A DNA stretch of 64,000 bases. It comes from an uncultured Arachnia sp. (GTDB taxonomy: Bacteria > Actinomycetota > Actinomycetes > Propionibacteriales > Propionibacteriaceae). Of the stretch, positions 18,717-29,072 are shown piece after piece; position 1 is the first letter of the stretch, and every line of letters starts with the position of its first letter. The stretch covers positions 62,001 to 126,000 of the forward strand of contig CANLSH010000003.1 in NCBI GenBank assembly GCA_947493705.1, given 5' to 3'. The notes beneath the pieces are model-generated. The model saw nothing but the letters and a program-made list of their open reading frames with translations, did no database searches and was not told the origin of the DNA. The position numbers and the translations under genes are program-made.

Positions 18717-21011
18717 ATGGCAGAGCCCATTGAACGTTCTCCCGCACCCACGCCGGGCGTGCTGCAGCGTGTCTCCACCGGTCCGGAGCAGCCGCGGCTG
18801 CGCATGCGTCAGAGGTTGGCGAGGCTCGGGGCGGTCCGCCCCAAGGTGGCAGTGCTGGACCCGCTGTTCAAGATTGTGCGCAGCAACCATCCCAAGGCTG
18901 ACCTGGATCTGATCGAGCGTGCCTACCGGACTGCTGAGCAGTACCACGACGGACAGAAGCGCAAGTCCGGGGATCCCTACATCACCCACCCGCTCGCAGT
19001 TGCCACCATTCTTGCTGAACTCGGCATGACGGAGCCGGTCATCGTCGCAGCCCTCCTCCATGACACCGTCGAGGACACGTCGTACTCCATGGAGCAGCTG
19101 AGGGCTGACTTCTCCGATGAGGTGGCCCAGATGGTGGATGGCGTCACCAAACTGGACAAGCTCACCTACGGGGAGACGGCGAAGGCCGAGACCATCCGCA
19201 AGATGATCATGGCCACCAGCGAGGAGGTGCGGGTACTCGTCATCAAGCTTGCGGACCGGCTGCACAACATGCGCACGCTGGGTTTCCTCCGGGACGACAA
19301 ACGCGTACGCATTGCCACGGAAACCCTGAACATTTTTGCTCCACTGGCCCACCGGCTGGGCATGAACACCATCAAGTGGGAGCTGGAGGACCTGTCCTTC
19401 GCGGCCATCGAACCCAAGGTCTACAGCGAGATCGTGGACATGGTGGGTGCCCAGGCGCCGAGCCGGGAGCGCTTCCTGAGGGAGGTGATAGCTCAGCTGC
19501 AGTCGCTGATGGCGGAGAACAAGATCAAGGCGACAATCTACGGCCGTCCCAAGCACTACTACTCGATCTACCAGAAGATGATGGTGCGGGGACGGGACTT
19601 CTCCGACATCTTCGACCTCATCGGGTTGCGCATCCTCGTGGATGACACGAAGGACTGTTACGCGGTCCTCGGCGTCGCACACAGCGCCTGGAAGCCCATC
19701 CCGGGACGGTTCAAGGATTTCATCGCCAACCCCAAGTTCAACATGTACCAGTCGCTGCACACCACGGTGCTGGGGGAGAACAATGAACCGGTCGAGTTTC
19801 AGATTCGTACCCACGAGATGCACCGCCGGGCAGAGTACGGCGTCGCCGCCCACTGGAAGTACAAGGAGAACCTGCGTGAAGGAGTGACCCCGGAGGAGGC
19901 TGGGCTCCGTGCGATGCACCAGTTGGGTGTCATGAGCAAGGAGACGGAGGATCCGGGTGAGTTCCTGGATTCGATTCTTTTCGAGATCAACTCCGACGAG
20001 ATCTACGTCTTCACACCCAAGGGCGAGGTGATGGCGCTACCGGTCGGAGCGACGCCGGTGGACTTCGCCTTTGCCGTCCACACTGAGGTGGGTTTCTCCT
20101 GTATCGGTGCCCGCGTCAACGGACGCCTCGTGGCCCTCTCCACGCCGCTGCAGCAGGGCGATAAAGTGGAGGTGCTCACCTCCAAGAGCCAGAACGCCGG
20201 CCCCAGCCGTGACTGGCTGGGATTCGTCGCCTCCAGCCGTGCGAAACAGAAAATTCGGCAGTACTTCACACGGGAGCGTCGCGACGAGGCGATGGACACC
20301 GGCAAGGACATGCTCGCCAAACAGCTGCGCCGCACAGGGCTGCCAATGCAACGCCTTCTGACGCTCGAGAACCTCACCGCCGTGGCGAACTCGCTCCGCG
20401 TCAAGGACGTTCCCAGCCTCTACTTGGCCATCGGTGAGAACCACATCAGTGCCCATACCGTGGTGCAACACCTCATCGAACTTCATGGCGGTGAGGACGA
20501 AACGGTGGACACCGTCACGGAGGACACGGTGGTGCAACATCGTCAGCGCGCCTCCGTGAAATCCGATGCCACGGTACTGGTGGATGGCGATCCCACCATG
20601 ATGGTCAAGCTGGCCAAGTGCTGCTCGCCACTTCCGGGTGATGACATCCTAGGCTTCATCACACGCGGTGACGGAGTCTCAGTACACCGCAGCGATTGCA
20701 CCAACGCGCCATCCCTGCGGGAGCAGCCCGAGAGGCTCGTGAACGTGTCCTGGGCCGGCACCACCAGCGGCAGCTATCTCGTGACCATCCAGGTGGAGGG
20801 TCTTGACCGCTCCCGAATGCTCTCCGATGTGGGATCAGCCTTTTCCGAGCAACACGTCGACATCTTGTCGGCTTCGATCAGCACCAACAAGAACCGCCAC
20901 TTCGTGGGCCGCATCACGTTCGAATCGCCGGACCCGACGCACTTGGCCCACGTCCTCAGTCAGGTGCGCAAGGTGCCGGGCGTCTACGACGTCTTCCGCG
21001 CCAACTACTGA
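18717..21011 (+). CDS. rel: Bifunctional (p)ppGpp synthetase/hydrolase Rel
   Basis: 764 residues. Makes and destroys the stringent-response alarmone. The hydrolase HD domain shows HDTVEDT at 115-121. The synthetase domain has the RFKD signature (RxKD class, as in bifunctional Rel), and YQSLHTTV follows. TGS (IYVFTPKGEVMALPVGATPVDFAFAVH) and a C-terminal ACT domain complete it. ATG has GAGGAGG upstream. Converges with the DUF349 gene, 26 bases away. Confidence 0.96.
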   Translation: MAEPIERSPAPTPGVLQRVSTGPEQPRLRMRQRLARLGAVRPKVAVLDPLFKIVRSNHPKADLDLIERAYRTAEQYHDGQKRKSGDPYITHPLAVATILAELGMTEPVIVAALLHDTVEDTSYSMEQLRADFSDEVAQMVDGVTKLDKLTYGETAKAETIRKMIMATSEEVRVLVIKLADRLHNMRTLGFLRDDKRVRIATETLNIFAPLAHRLGMNTIKWELEDLSFAAIEPKVYSEIVDMVGAQAPSRERFLREVIAQLQSLMAENKIKATIYGRPKHYYSIYQKMMVRGRDFSDIFDLIGLRILVDDTKDCYAVLGVAHSAWKPIPGRFKDFIANPKFNMYQSLHTTVLGENNEPVEFQIRTHEMHRRAEYGVAAHWKYKENLREGVTPEEAGLRAMHQLGVMSKETEDPGEFLDSILFEINSDEIYVFTPKGEVMALPVGATPVDFAFAVHTEVGFSCIGARVNGRLVALSTPLQQGDKVEVLTSKSQNAGPSRDWLGFVASSRAKQKIRQYFTRERRDEAMDTGKDMLAKQLRRTGLPMQRLLTLENLTAVANSLRVKDVPSLYLAIGENHISAHTVVQHLIELHGGEDETVDTVTEDTVVQHRQRASVKSDATVLVDGDPTMMVKLAKCCSPLPGDDILGFITRGDGVSVHRSDCTNAPSLREQPERLVNVSWAGTTSGSYLVTIQVEGLDRSRMLSDVGSAFSEQHVDILSASISTNKNRHFVGRITFESPDPTHLAHVLSQVRKVPGVYDVFRANY

Positions 21012-21037
21012 ATCGATCCGTCGCCAGCCTTGCGTAG

Positions 21038-22285
21038 TCAGGCCTGCTGGAACTCCGTCAACGTTTCCCTGGCCTGATCCAGCCACGAGTTGTAGGTCTC
21101 CAACGACTTGGCGGCGTCACGTGCCCGACGGCTGTCCCCAGCCGCTTCGGCGTCTGCAACGTCGCGGTTCAGCTTGTCCACCTGAGCCTGGAAGAGGGCG
21201 ACGGTGTCCTCGGCGCGCTTGCGGGCCTCCGGATCAGTGCGTCGCCATTGTTCAGCTTCCATCCCGGCAACCTTGTCGCCAAGAGCCCGGACTCGCGAAT
21301 CCAGATCGCGCATCGAACCCCGCGGTACATGTCCCAGTTCGTTGAAACGGGACAAGAATTCGCGGTGGATGCTCTTGGCCCTCTCGACATCCTTCACGTC
21401 AGCGAGGTCAGCCTCCACCTTGTCCACCAAAGCAATCTTGGCAGCCAGGTTCTCGGACTGTTCGCCGTCCGCGGCGCTCTGGGCGGCTGTGCGCGCATTG
21501 AAGAATTGGTCCTGGATTCCGCGGAACCGAGCCCAGAGCGCGTCGTCGTCGGAACGTCGCGCGCTACCAGCGGCCTTCCAGCGCGCCATGAGATCGCGGA
21601 AAGCGCCGGAGGTGGGGCCCCAGTCAGTGGATGAGGCCAGTGGCTCCGCCTCCTTGATGATCTGTTCCTTCAGCGACTTCACCTCGTCGCGGCGGCTGTT
21701 CAATTCCGAGAAATGCGCTTTGCGTCGTCGGGTGTAGGTGGTGCGGGCGGCGGAGAACTTGTGCCACATCTCGTTGTCCGTGCCCCGGTCTATGCGAGGT
21801 AGCGCCTTCCACTCCTCCAGAAGGGCACGGAACCGATCCACTCCGCCGCGCCAGTCAGTGCCGGCAGCCAGCTTCTCCGCCTCATCCACCATGGCCTGCT
21901 TCGAGGCGATGGTGACGGCGTTCTGTTCAGCGCGCGCCTTCTTGCGCGCCTCGATCTGTGCGGGCAGCAGTTCCTCGATCGTGTTCAGACGCTCCATCAG
22001 GGCGGCCAGATCGCCCACCGCATTCGCCTGCTCGACGGTGGTGCGAGAGGTGGCAATCGCTTTGCGTGCCTCCTCCGGTGACATGGCATTGGCCTTGACA
22101 CGGGATTCCAACAGGCCGATCTCCGCTGCGAGGTTCTCATACCTGCGGGTGTAGAAGGACATGGCCTCCTCCGGAGTCGCATCGGGAACCTGCCCCACGT
22201 TGCGTTCTCCACCGCTTGCCTGGACCCACACGGTGCCATCTTCGTCGACGCGACCGAAGTCTGAGGGCGCTTGCTTATCGCTCAT
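21038..22285 (-). CDS. DUF349 domain protein
   Basis: 415 residues, highly charged and helical, with repeated DUF349 units of the type W(K/R)...(D/N)..LW.KF / F. Each begins with a phrase such as LLEEWKALPRIDRGTDNEMWHKFSAART. The function is unknown; in actinobacteria this gene sits next to rel, as here. The minus-strand TAGATT lies six bases before the ATG, consistent with a leaderless mRNA, and it diverges from the hisS leader. Coiled-coil propensity is clear from the heptad-like E/A/R pattern. Confidence 0.85.
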   Translation of the reverse strand: MSDKQAPSDFGRVDEDGTVWVQASGGERNVGQVPDATPEEAMSFYTRRYENLAAEIGLLESRVKANAMSPEEARKAIATSRTTVEQANAVGDLAALMERLNTIEELLPAQIEARKKARAEQNAVTIASKQAMVDEAEKLAAGTDWRGGVDRFRALLEEWKALPRIDRGTDNEMWHKFSAARTTYTRRRKAHFSELNSRRDEVKSLKEQIIKEAEPLASSTDWGPTSGAFRDLMARWKAAGSARRSDDDALWARFRGIQDQFFNARTAAQSAADGEQSENLAAKIALVDKVEADLADVKDVERAKSIHREFLSRFNELGHVPRGSMRDLDSRVRALGDKVAGMEAEQWRRTDPEARKRAEDTVALFQAQVDKLNRDVADAEAAGDSRRARDAAKSLETYNSWLDQARETLTEFQQA

Positions 22286-22291
22286 GGTTCC

Positions 22292-22297
22292 AATCTA
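22292..22297 (-). promoter_or_regulatory. -10 element (TAGATT) of the DUF349 gene
   Basis: TAGATT on the minus strand, six bases from the start codon at 22285; fits a leaderless transcript. Confidence 0.45.
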
Positions 22298-22355
22298 GCC
22301 GGACAGGGTGGCGCAATGCTCATCGAGGTCCATCGCGACTCATCGTGGCAGGCGG

Positions 22356-22361
22356 TAACAT
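22356..22361 (+). promoter_or_regulatory. -10 element (TAACAT) of the hisS leader
   Basis: TAACAT followed by seven bases and an ATG at 22369. A TCGCGA lies 17 bases before it, a reasonable -35. Confidence 0.5.
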
Positions 22362-22368
22362 GTCCCAG

Positions 22369-22431
22369 ATGCGCGAGACCCTCGCCCGCATGGTCCCCAC
22401 CTTCCGGACCGCGCTGATCAACGCTACGTGA
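22369..22431 (+). CDS. Possible 20-residue leader ORF upstream of hisS
   Basis: [20 protein letters not shown] then TGA. The ATG is seven bases after a -10 element, so it would be read from a leaderless mRNA. The stop overlaps a GTG at 22428 (GTGA) in the hisS frame, an arrangement for translational coupling. It has no His, so it is not a His-rich attenuator. A second ATG, nine bases earlier, would add three residues. Whether it is a true gene or chance cannot be told from sequence alone. Confidence 0.35.
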   Translation: MRETLARMVPTFRTALINAT

Positions 22432-23774
22432 GAATCGAGACACCTCAGAGCATGGCACGTCCCAAGCCGATCTCCGGCTTCCCCGAGTTCCTTCCCGCAG
22501 ATCGCATGGTCGAACAGCGGGTGTTGAACATCATCTCCTCCACGGCTGAGCTCCATGGGCTTGCTTCCGTGGAGACGCGCGCCGTGGAACCGCTCAGGCA
22601 GCTGACCCGCAAGGGTGAGATCGACAAGGAGATCTATGTCGTGCGCCGGCTGCATGCCGAAGCAGGGGACGCGGATGAGCTTGCGCTGCACTATGACCTG
22701 ACGGTGCCCTTCGCGCGCTACGTGCTGGAGAATGCTGGCCATCTGCAGTTCCCGTTCCGCCGCTACCAGATCCAGAAGTCCTGGCGTGGGGAGCGGCCAC
22801 AGGAGGGTCGGTATCGCGAATTCACCCAGGCGGACTTCGACATCGTCGGTTTCCAGGATCTCGCTCTGCACCACGACGCCGAGCTTCCGTTGGTTGCTCT
22901 GGAAGCATTCGAGCGCATGCACCGCGATCTGGGGATGCCTCCGGTGCTCATGCGACTGGGGAACAGAAAACTGGCCCAAGGTTTCTATGCCGGGTTGGGG
23001 ATCGACGATCCCAGCGCCGTTCTGCAGCGCGTGGACAAGCTCGACAAGATCGGATCCGACGGCGTGGCCCGGCTTCTGACGGAGCAACTGGGAATGGATG
23101 AGTCCCAGACAGCGGCGGCTCTCGCGCTGGCCCGGATCAGCTCCACGGATCTGTCATTTGCAGACGAGGTGGCAGCACTCGGTGTGCAGAACCCGCTGTT
23201 GGATGAGGGCATCGAGGAGGTTTCCCGGGTGCTCGCCGCAGTGGCTTCGGAGTTCCCCGGACGCATCGCCGCCGACCTACGGATCGCCCGCGGTCTGGAC
23301 TACTACACTGGCACCGTCTACGAGACCGAGTTGGTGGGCTACGAAAGCATCGGCAGCGTCTCAGGTGGTGGCCGCTACGATGCTCTGGCCAGCGACGGGA
23401 AGAACACCTACCCCGGCGTCGGCCTCACCATCGGGGTCACGCGCATCCTTGCCCCCCTGATGGGTAGAGGACTGTTGAGCGCCAACCGCTCTGTGCCCAG
23501 CTGTGTCCTCGTGGCTGTCGATGATGAGGAGAGCCGTCCAGCCGCCAATGACGTGGCCCGCTCCCTGCGCTCTCGCGGTATCGCCTGCGAGGTGGCGCCG
23601 AAGGCGGACAAGTACGGCAAGCAAATTCGTCACGCGGATCGTCGTGGCATCCCCTTCGTCTGGTTCGGCAACTCCATCAAGGACATCCGCAGCGGCGAGC
23701 AGATCGACGCCGATCCGGCAACGTGGGAACCCCCCGCGGCCGACCTCACACCCGGCATCACCACCGCCTGGTGA
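22428..23774 (+). CDS. hisS: Histidyl-tRNA synthetase
   Basis: 448 residues from GTG 22428, or 440 from ATG 22452 ([10 protein letters not shown]), where family alignments usually begin. Class II synthetase core: [23 protein letters not shown] for motif 2, [13 protein letters not shown] (HisA-type motif) and GGGRYD. The C-terminal anticodon-binding domain starts near [13 protein letters not shown]. Neither start has a good ribosome site, and the GTG overlaps the leader ORF stop, so coupling to that ORF is likely. Followed by aspS after 73 bases. Confidence 0.92.
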   Translation: MRIETPQSMARPKPISGFPEFLPADRMVEQRVLNIISSTAELHGLASVETRAVEPLRQLTRKGEIDKEIYVVRRLHAEAGDADELALHYDLTVPFARYVLENAGHLQFPFRRYQIQKSWRGERPQEGRYREFTQADFDIVGFQDLALHHDAELPLVALEAFERMHRDLGMPPVLMRLGNRKLAQGFYAGLGIDDPSAVLQRVDKLDKIGSDGVARLLTEQLGMDESQTAAALALARISSTDLSFADEVAALGVQNPLLDEGIEEVSRVLAAVASEFPGRIAADLRIARGLDYYTGTVYETELVGYESIGSVSGGGRYDALASDGKNTYPGVGLTIGVTRILAPLMGRGLLSANRSVPSCVLVAVDDEESRPAANDVARSLRSRGIACEVAPKADKYGKQIRHADRRGIPFVWFGNSIKDIRSGEQIDADPATWEPPAADLTPGITTAW

Positions 23775-23847
23775 CCAATCAGCTTTTCACTGCGCATCTG
23801 ACTTCTTATTCCGCAACTGTTTTCCACGAAGGGACCTAGGTACACAC

Positions 23848-25671
23848 ATGCTTCGCACCCACAAAGCCGGAGACCTGCGCGCAACCGACGCAGGCCAATC
23901 CGTTGTACTCACCGGATGGGTGGCCAAGCGCCGCGACCACGGTGGCGTGGCCTTCATCGACCTGCGCGATGCTTCCGGCGTCGCGCAGGTGGTTGTCCGC
24001 GACGAAATCCTTGATTCCTCCGGAGCCCACGATCTTCGCAATGAGTTCTGCATCCAGGTCACCGGAGTCGTCGAGCAGCGTCCCAAGGGCAATGCGAACC
24101 CGGATCTGCCGACCGGCGAGATTGAGGTGGCCATCTCCGAGCTCCAGGTGTTGAACAGCTCGGCGCCCCTGCCGTTCCAGATCGACGAGCGCAGCGGCGT
24201 GGGTGAAGAGGCCCGCCTGAAGTACCGGTACCTGGACCTTCGTCGCCCCGCGCCGGCCGAGGCCCTGCGCCTGCGCTCCGCCGTCAACCGTGCCGCGCGC
24301 AAGGTACTTGATGAGCGTGAGTTCGTCGAGATAGAGACGCCCACGTTGACCCGCTCCACTCCGGAGGGAGCACGCGACTTCCTCGTCCCCGCACGTCTCG
24401 CCCCCGGCTCCTGGTACGCGCTCCCGCAATCGCCGCAGCTGTTCAAGCAGCTGCTGATGGTGGCGGGCATGGAACGCTACTACCAGATCGCCCGCTGCTA
24501 CAGGGATGAGGATTTCCGGGCTGACCGGCAGCCGGAGTTCACCCAGTTGGACATCGAGATGAGCTTCGTGGACTCCGACGATGTCATCGACCTCTCCGAA
24601 ATGATCATCAAGGAAATCTGGGCCCTGAAGGGACATGAACTTCAGACCCCCTTCCCACGTCTGACGTTCGCGGACTCGATGGAACGCTACGGGTCGGACA
24701 AGCCCGACCTCCGGTTCGATCTTGAGATCACGGAACTGACAGATCTCTTCGCGGATACAGCGTTTCGCGTGTTCCAGGCGCCGTATGTGGGCGCTGTCGT
24801 GATGCCCGGCGGGGCCTCGCAACCTCGTCGCACCTTCGATGCATGGCAGGAGTGGGCCAAGCAGCGTGGTGCCCGGGGCCTGGCCTACGTGACGATGGCT
24901 GACGACGGTACGTTCGGCGGGCCGGTCGCGAAAAATCTCTCAAATGACGAGCTCTCTGCCCTTCCCGGGCGCACGGGCGCCGCCCCCGGCGACTGCATCT
25001 TCTTCGCCGCCGGCCCCCGCACCGCACAGCAGAACCTGCTGGGAGCAGCCCGGGTCGAGATCGGCCGACGCTGCGGGCTGATTGATGAAGAGGCCTGGAG
25101 CTTCCTCTGGGTGGTGGACGCCCCCCTGTTCAAGCCCACCAACGAGGCGATCAGCGACGGTGACGTCGCGCTGGGTGATTCCGCGTGGACCGCCGTGCAC
25201 CACGCCTTCACCTCACCGAAACCGGAGGACATCGACACCTTCGACATCGATCCGGGCAGTGCACTCAGTGATGCCTATGACATCGTCTGCAACGGCAATG
25301 AAATAGGTGGGGGCTCAATCCGGATACATCGCCGCGACATCCAGGAGCGCGTTTTCCGCGTCATGGGCATTGGTGAGGAGGAGGCGCAGGAGAAATTCGG
25401 CTTCCTGCTCGATGCTTTCGCCTTCGGCGCACCGCCCCATGGTGGCATCGCCTTCGGCTGGGATCGGATCGTGGCCCTGCTGAGCGGCTCGGAATCCATT
25501 CGCGACGTCATCGCCTTCCCCAAGTCAGGTGGCGGCTACGATCCGCTGACACAGGCCCCGGCTCCGATCACTGCGCAGCAGCGCAAGGAGGCCGGTGTGG
25601 ACGCCAAACCAGTGTCCAAGGAGTCCAAGCCGACGCAGGCGGAATCGGCATCCGCGACGGAAGTTCCCTGA
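23848..25671 (+). CDS. aspS: Aspartyl-tRNA synthetase
   Basis: 607 residues. N-terminal OB domain ([22 protein letters not shown]), class II core with motif 2 [18 protein letters not shown], an inserted GAD domain and motif 3 [13 protein letters not shown]. Charges tRNA-Asp; in some actinobacteria this enzyme also charges tRNA-Asn. ATG 23848 is chosen because upstream residues are not family-like. A GAAGGGA lies 13 bases upstream, an unusually long spacing. Convergent with an exporter gene 17 bases downstream. Confidence 0.94.
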   Translation: MLRTHKAGDLRATDAGQSVVLTGWVAKRRDHGGVAFIDLRDASGVAQVVVRDEILDSSGAHDLRNEFCIQVTGVVEQRPKGNANPDLPTGEIEVAISELQVLNSSAPLPFQIDERSGVGEEARLKYRYLDLRRPAPAEALRLRSAVNRAARKVLDEREFVEIETPTLTRSTPEGARDFLVPARLAPGSWYALPQSPQLFKQLLMVAGMERYYQIARCYRDEDFRADRQPEFTQLDIEMSFVDSDDVIDLSEMIIKEIWALKGHELQTPFPRLTFADSMERYGSDKPDLRFDLEITELTDLFADTAFRVFQAPYVGAVVMPGGASQPRRTFDAWQEWAKQRGARGLAYVTMADDGTFGGPVAKNLSNDELSALPGRTGAAPGDCIFFAAGPRTAQQNLLGAARVEIGRRCGLIDEEAWSFLWVVDAPLFKPTNEAISDGDVALGDSAWTAVHHAFTSPKPEDIDTFDIDPGSALSDAYDIVCNGNEIGGGSIRIHRRDIQERVFRVMGIGEEEAQEKFGFLLDAFAFGAPPHGGIAFGWDRIVALLSGSESIRDVIAFPKSGGGYDPLTQAPAPITAQQRKEAGVDAKPVSKESKPTQAESASATEVP

Positions 25672-25688
25672 CCGAGATCAGTGGTTCC

Positions 25689-26558
25689 TTACGGATCGGG
25701 TGCTGCGCGGGTCCCGCGCAGCGCCCCCATGCTCGCCGCCACCACACACATCATGGCCGCGATCTCGACGCCCCGCAGGTCTTCGGAAAGCACCAGCCAT
25801 GCCATCACCGCGGCGGCTGCTGGCTCAAGGCTCATCATGATTCCGAAGACTCCTCGGTTCATGGTGCGCAGGGCCCTCAGCTCCACGGCATAGGGGATCA
25901 CTGAGCCGAGCAGACCGAGTGCCAATCCCCAGGCCCACACCGTCGGATTCGACACCCACGCCGTCGTTCCCGCCGAGAGTGTTGCCAGGACCAGGGGGAG
26001 GAGCAAGAGGGTGCCCACCCAGGAGGAGATGGTCACCGCAGTGGCGCCCGCCCAGTGCTGTGAGGCCTTTCCGGCCGTCACGATGTAGGCGGCCCAGCAT
26101 GCGCCGGCAAACAGTGCGAAGAGGATACCGACGGGGTCGAGGTCTCCCGGGGTGAATCCCAACAGCGCGACCCCCACAGCTGCGAGTCCTGCCCACAGAA
26201 AGTCCTTGGCGCGTCGGGAGCCTGCAACGGCAACACCCAACGGACCAAGAAACTCGAAAGTGACTGCCATGCCGATGGGGATGCGATCAATGGCCATGAC
26301 GAAGGAAGCGTTCATGAGTGTGAGGCTGAGCGCGTACACCAGGACACGTCGCCATTCGATCCATGCTCGACCCCGTAGGCGGGGCCGGGCGAACACCGTC
26401 AGGACCAGTCCGCTGGTGAGCAGGCGCAGCCACACGACGATCCATGGGGGTGCCAGCTCAAAAAGCTGTTTGGCGAAGGAGGAACCCAATTGCACCGAGG
26501 CAATGGACACGAGCAACAGCAGCTCGGGTCTGATGCGTGGATTCGGTGAGTTGGTCAC
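25689..26558 (-). CDS. EamA/DMT-family permease
   Basis: 289 residues with ten predicted membrane segments, two EamA repeats (first from about residue 12, second from SHAFA-like region DLDPVGILFALFAGACWAAYIV). RhtA-like: drug/metabolite exporter, for example of threonine or homoserine. The GTG at 26558 is chosen as the start of MTNSPNPRIRPELLLL. It lies 38 bases after the MFS gene on the same strand and is likely co-transcribed. Substrate is unknown. Confidence 0.85.
   Translation of the reverse strand: MTNSPNPRIRPELLLLVSIASVQLGSSFAKQLFELAPPWIVVWLRLLTSGLVLTVFARPRLRGRAWIEWRRVLVYALSLTLMNASFVMAIDRIPIGMAVTFEFLGPLGVAVAGSRRAKDFLWAGLAAVGVALLGFTPGDLDPVGILFALFAGACWAAYIVTAGKASQHWAGATAVTISSWVGTLLLLPLVLATLSAGTTAWVSNPTVWAWGLALGLLGSVIPYAVELRALRTMNRGVFGIMMSLEPAAAAVMAWLVLSEDLRGVEIAAMMCVVAASMGALRGTRAAPDP
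25702..25722. terminator. GC-rich inverted repeat after aspS (inside the exporter 3' end)
   Basis: GCTGCGCGGG, T, CCCGCGCAGC: a perfect 10-base inverted repeat 30 bases after the aspS stop and within the last codons of the opposite gene. No T-run follows, as is common for actinobacterial terminators. Effective hairpin: 9-bp stem, 3-base loop. Confidence 0.35.
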
Positions 26559-26596
26559 AGTAGTCGTTGTATCCCATCACGTGTCGGGACCACGTC

Positions 26597-27820
26597 TCAG
26601 TCCAGGCGTACCTGGAGCGTGCGCGGGCGGATGATGCTCCACAGGAAGGCAGCTGAGAGCGCACCGCAGATGAGCATTGCCACACCCATCGGGGCGGCGC
26701 TCGTGAGTGGAAAGAGACCAATCAGAGGCCCCACGGTGGCGGCAGCGGACATGTTGAGTGCACCCATCAGGGAGGCGGCCACACCTGAATCCTGCCGGTG
26801 GTGCTGCAGGCCCAGCACCTGAAGATTGGGCGGGCAGGCACCGAAACTCATCGTGAAGAAGAACATGCAGGGAACCAGTGGGATCCAGGAGTCAGAGACC
26901 GCATTGACAATCAGCAACGCTGCGGAGGCAGCCACCATGCCTGTGGTGGCAAGGATGAGGACACGGTGGGGGCCGATGCGGGGCGCGAGCCGACTGCCTG
27001 TTTGCACACCGACGAAGACTCCCACTGAGCAGACTGCGAAAACAGCTCCGAATCCCCGGGGTGACAGCCCGAAAACCTCCTGCAGCAGCACGGAAGAGGT
27101 TGTGACGTAGGAGAACAGTCCGGCGAACGCCGCCGCACCCGTCAGCCAGGCGCCCACAAAGATCCGGTCATTCAGGACGCGGCGGTAGGCGCTGCTCAGA
27201 TTCTTCCAGCCGCCTGTGGTGCGCTCAGCCGGAGGGCGTGTTTCCACAATGAGGAGCCAGACGAGCACGACGATGGATGCTCCATACAGGGCCAGTGCCC
27301 AGAACACACCGCGCCAGGAGACGAACGTCACCATCCAGGAGCCCACCAGAGGCGCCACGATGGGAGCCATTCCACTGATGAGGGCCAGGCGGGACAACAT
27401 CACCACGAGCCGTCGCCCTTCAAAGAGGTCGCGGGCCATGGCCATCGCCACGACGGCACCACCGGCGGCGCCCAGACCCTGCAGGGCACGCATCGCCGTC
27501 AGGAACTCGACGCCCGGGGAAATGGCAACCAGCACGGAGGCGGTGACGTGCAGTGAACTCATGGCCATCAGGGGAAGTTTGCGGCCCAGACGATCACTCA
27601 GAGGACCCACCAGAAGTTGACCCAGCGCGAATCCGAGCGTAGTGGCAGAAAGCGTGATCTGCACCTGCGCATCGTTGATGAGCAGATCATCCTTGAGGGC
27701 GGGAAATGAGGGGAGATAGAGATCGATCGTGAAGGGCCCCAGCGCGGTGAGGAGTCCCAGAGCGAGGATGATCGCGATGCGGCGACGTCGGCTGAAGCGG
27801 TCGCCGAGTTGGGCGGACAT
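26597..27820 (-). CDS. Bcr/CflA-type MFS drug exporter
   Basis: 407 residues, 12 membrane segments. The DLYLPSFPALKDDL motif near the N-terminus, followed by GQLLVGPLSDRLGRKLP (MFS motif A), is typical of Bcr/CflA bicyclomycin/chloramphenicol exporters of the 12-TM H+ antiporter group. LQGLGAAGGAVVAMAMARDL is also family-typical. It precedes the EamA exporter, so a two-exporter operon is likely. It diverges from the luciferase-like gene. Confidence 0.88.
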   Translation of the reverse strand: MSAQLGDRFSRRRRIAIILALGLLTALGPFTIDLYLPSFPALKDDLLINDAQVQITLSATTLGFALGQLLVGPLSDRLGRKLPLMAMSSLHVTASVLVAISPGVEFLTAMRALQGLGAAGGAVVAMAMARDLFEGRRLVVMLSRLALISGMAPIVAPLVGSWMVTFVSWRGVFWALALYGASIVVLVWLLIVETRPPAERTTGGWKNLSSAYRRVLNDRIFVGAWLTGAAAFAGLFSYVTTSSVLLQEVFGLSPRGFGAVFAVCSVGVFVGVQTGSRLAPRIGPHRVLILATTGMVAASAALLIVNAVSDSWIPLVPCMFFFTMSFGACPPNLQVLGLQHHRQDSGVAASLMGALNMSAAATVGPLIGLFPLTSAAPMGVAMLICGALSAAFLWSIIRPRTLQVRLD

Positions 27821-27980
27821 CTGGGGCTCATTTCATGCGGGAAAGGACTGGAGGGGAGTGGGACACACAGGGCCGCATCCCGAAGGAACCCGGGAGCGGC
27901 GGCGCAGCAACCTTCACACCCTACGCCATCGGAACCAGTGGCCATGTCAGCGCCGAGAATTATTTGAGTGGCATGGTTCC

Positions 27981-29006
27981 ATGGTGAGCATGAGTCAGAC
28001 ACCTTCGCCAGTCCACGTTCCGCTGTCCATCCTGGATCTGGTCTCGGTATCGACAGGTCAGAGTGTTGCCCATGCCATCGAGGCCTCCATGAAGTCGGTG
28101 GAGGCCGCTGACGCTCTGGGATACCGACGGGTGTGGTTTGCCGAACACCACAACACCTCGGCCGTCGCCTCGTCAGCCACCGCAGTTCTCGTGGGTCAGG
28201 CAGCTGCCCGGACGAAACGCATCCTCGTCGGCTCCGGCGGGGTCATGTTGCCCAACCATGCGCCGCTGATGGTGGCGGAGGATTACGGCACATTGGGTGC
28301 CATTTTTCCTGGACGGGTGGAACTTGGCCTCGGCCGTGCACCCGGCACCGATCACATCACGGCCCGAGCCCTGGCCCGCTCGGACGCCTCACCCAACGCG
28401 TTCGTCTCCAACGTGACAGATCTGCACGACTGGTTCGACACCGGCGCCGCTGCCTCCGGGCTGCGGGCGGGGGTGGCTGCCGGCAGTAGAGTACCCATGT
28501 GGATTCTTGGTTCGTCCACGGCTGGAGCACAGATCGCCGCGCACTTGGGGCTGCCGTATTCGTTCGCTTCACATTTCGCTCCTGATGCCCTGCTGCCAGC
28601 GATCGAGATGTACCGCAGCAGGTTCAACCCGGATGCCCCGACGGCGCAGATCGACAAGCCCCACGTCATGGTGGGGGTGAACGTGCTGGCCGCCGATGAT
28701 GACGCCGAGGCGCACCACCAGTTCAGCACCGTCCAGAGGATGTTCCTCTCGCTGCGACGCACCGGTGGCCGGGATGCGTTGCTGCCGCCGGGTGATGTGG
28801 ACGGCAACGAGGATGAGCTGGCGATGATGGAACACATGCTCCGGATCAGCGCCATCGGATCCCCGGAAGTTGTGGTTGCCCAGCTTGAGTCCCTCGTGGA
28901 GCAGAGCGGCGCCGACGAACTGATCACCGTCACCTATGCCCATGACCCTGCTGTCCGCATCCGCTCACAGCAGTTGACGGCGGAGGCTTGGGGCCTCAGC
29001 GACTGA
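27981..29006 (+). CDS. LLM-class flavin-dependent oxidoreductase (MsnO8-like)
   Basis: 341 residues. Bacterial luciferase-like fold using FMNH2 or F420. The start PLSILDLVSVSTGQS and FAEHHNTS and RVELGLGRAPGTD are typical of the MsnO8-type subgroup. A second ATG at 27990 is possible. The substrate is unknown. The intergenic region to the divergent MFS gene is 160 bases, and I see no clear regulator. Confidence 0.9.
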   Translation: MVSMSQTPSPVHVPLSILDLVSVSTGQSVAHAIEASMKSVEAADALGYRRVWFAEHHNTSAVASSATAVLVGQAAARTKRILVGSGGVMLPNHAPLMVAEDYGTLGAIFPGRVELGLGRAPGTDHITARALARSDASPNAFVSNVTDLHDWFDTGAAASGLRAGVAAGSRVPMWILGSSTAGAQIAAHLGLPYSFASHFAPDALLPAIEMYRSRFNPDAPTAQIDKPHVMVGVNVLAADDDAEAHHQFSTVQRMFLSLRRTGGRDALLPPGDVDGNEDELAMMEHMLRISAIGSPEVVVAQLESLVEQSGADELITVTYAHDPAVRIRSQQLTAEAWGLSD

Positions 29007-29015
29007 CACGGATCC

Positions 29016-29072
29016 GGTTCGCAACTTAGGGTGCGCACGCTTCATGGGCCCAATCGGCCCGAGTTGCGAACC
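29016..29072. repeat. Inverted pair of GGTTCGCAACT with inner palindromes
   Basis: GGTTCGCAACT at 29016-29026 and its complement AGTTGCGAACC at 29062-29072 enclose a 35-base spacer. The spacer holds the palindrome GTGCGCAC and the small hairpin GGGCC-CAATC-GGCCC. The right arm is inside the 3' end of the DUF559 gene and encodes its C-terminal VRNSG. The left arm lies just after the gene. It may also serve as a bidirectional terminator. Confidence 0.5.

Noticed and set aside
18288..19919. A 543-codon open frame on the minus strand
   Set aside because: It is antisense to rel and the K+ channel gene, with no ribosome site and no family resemblance.
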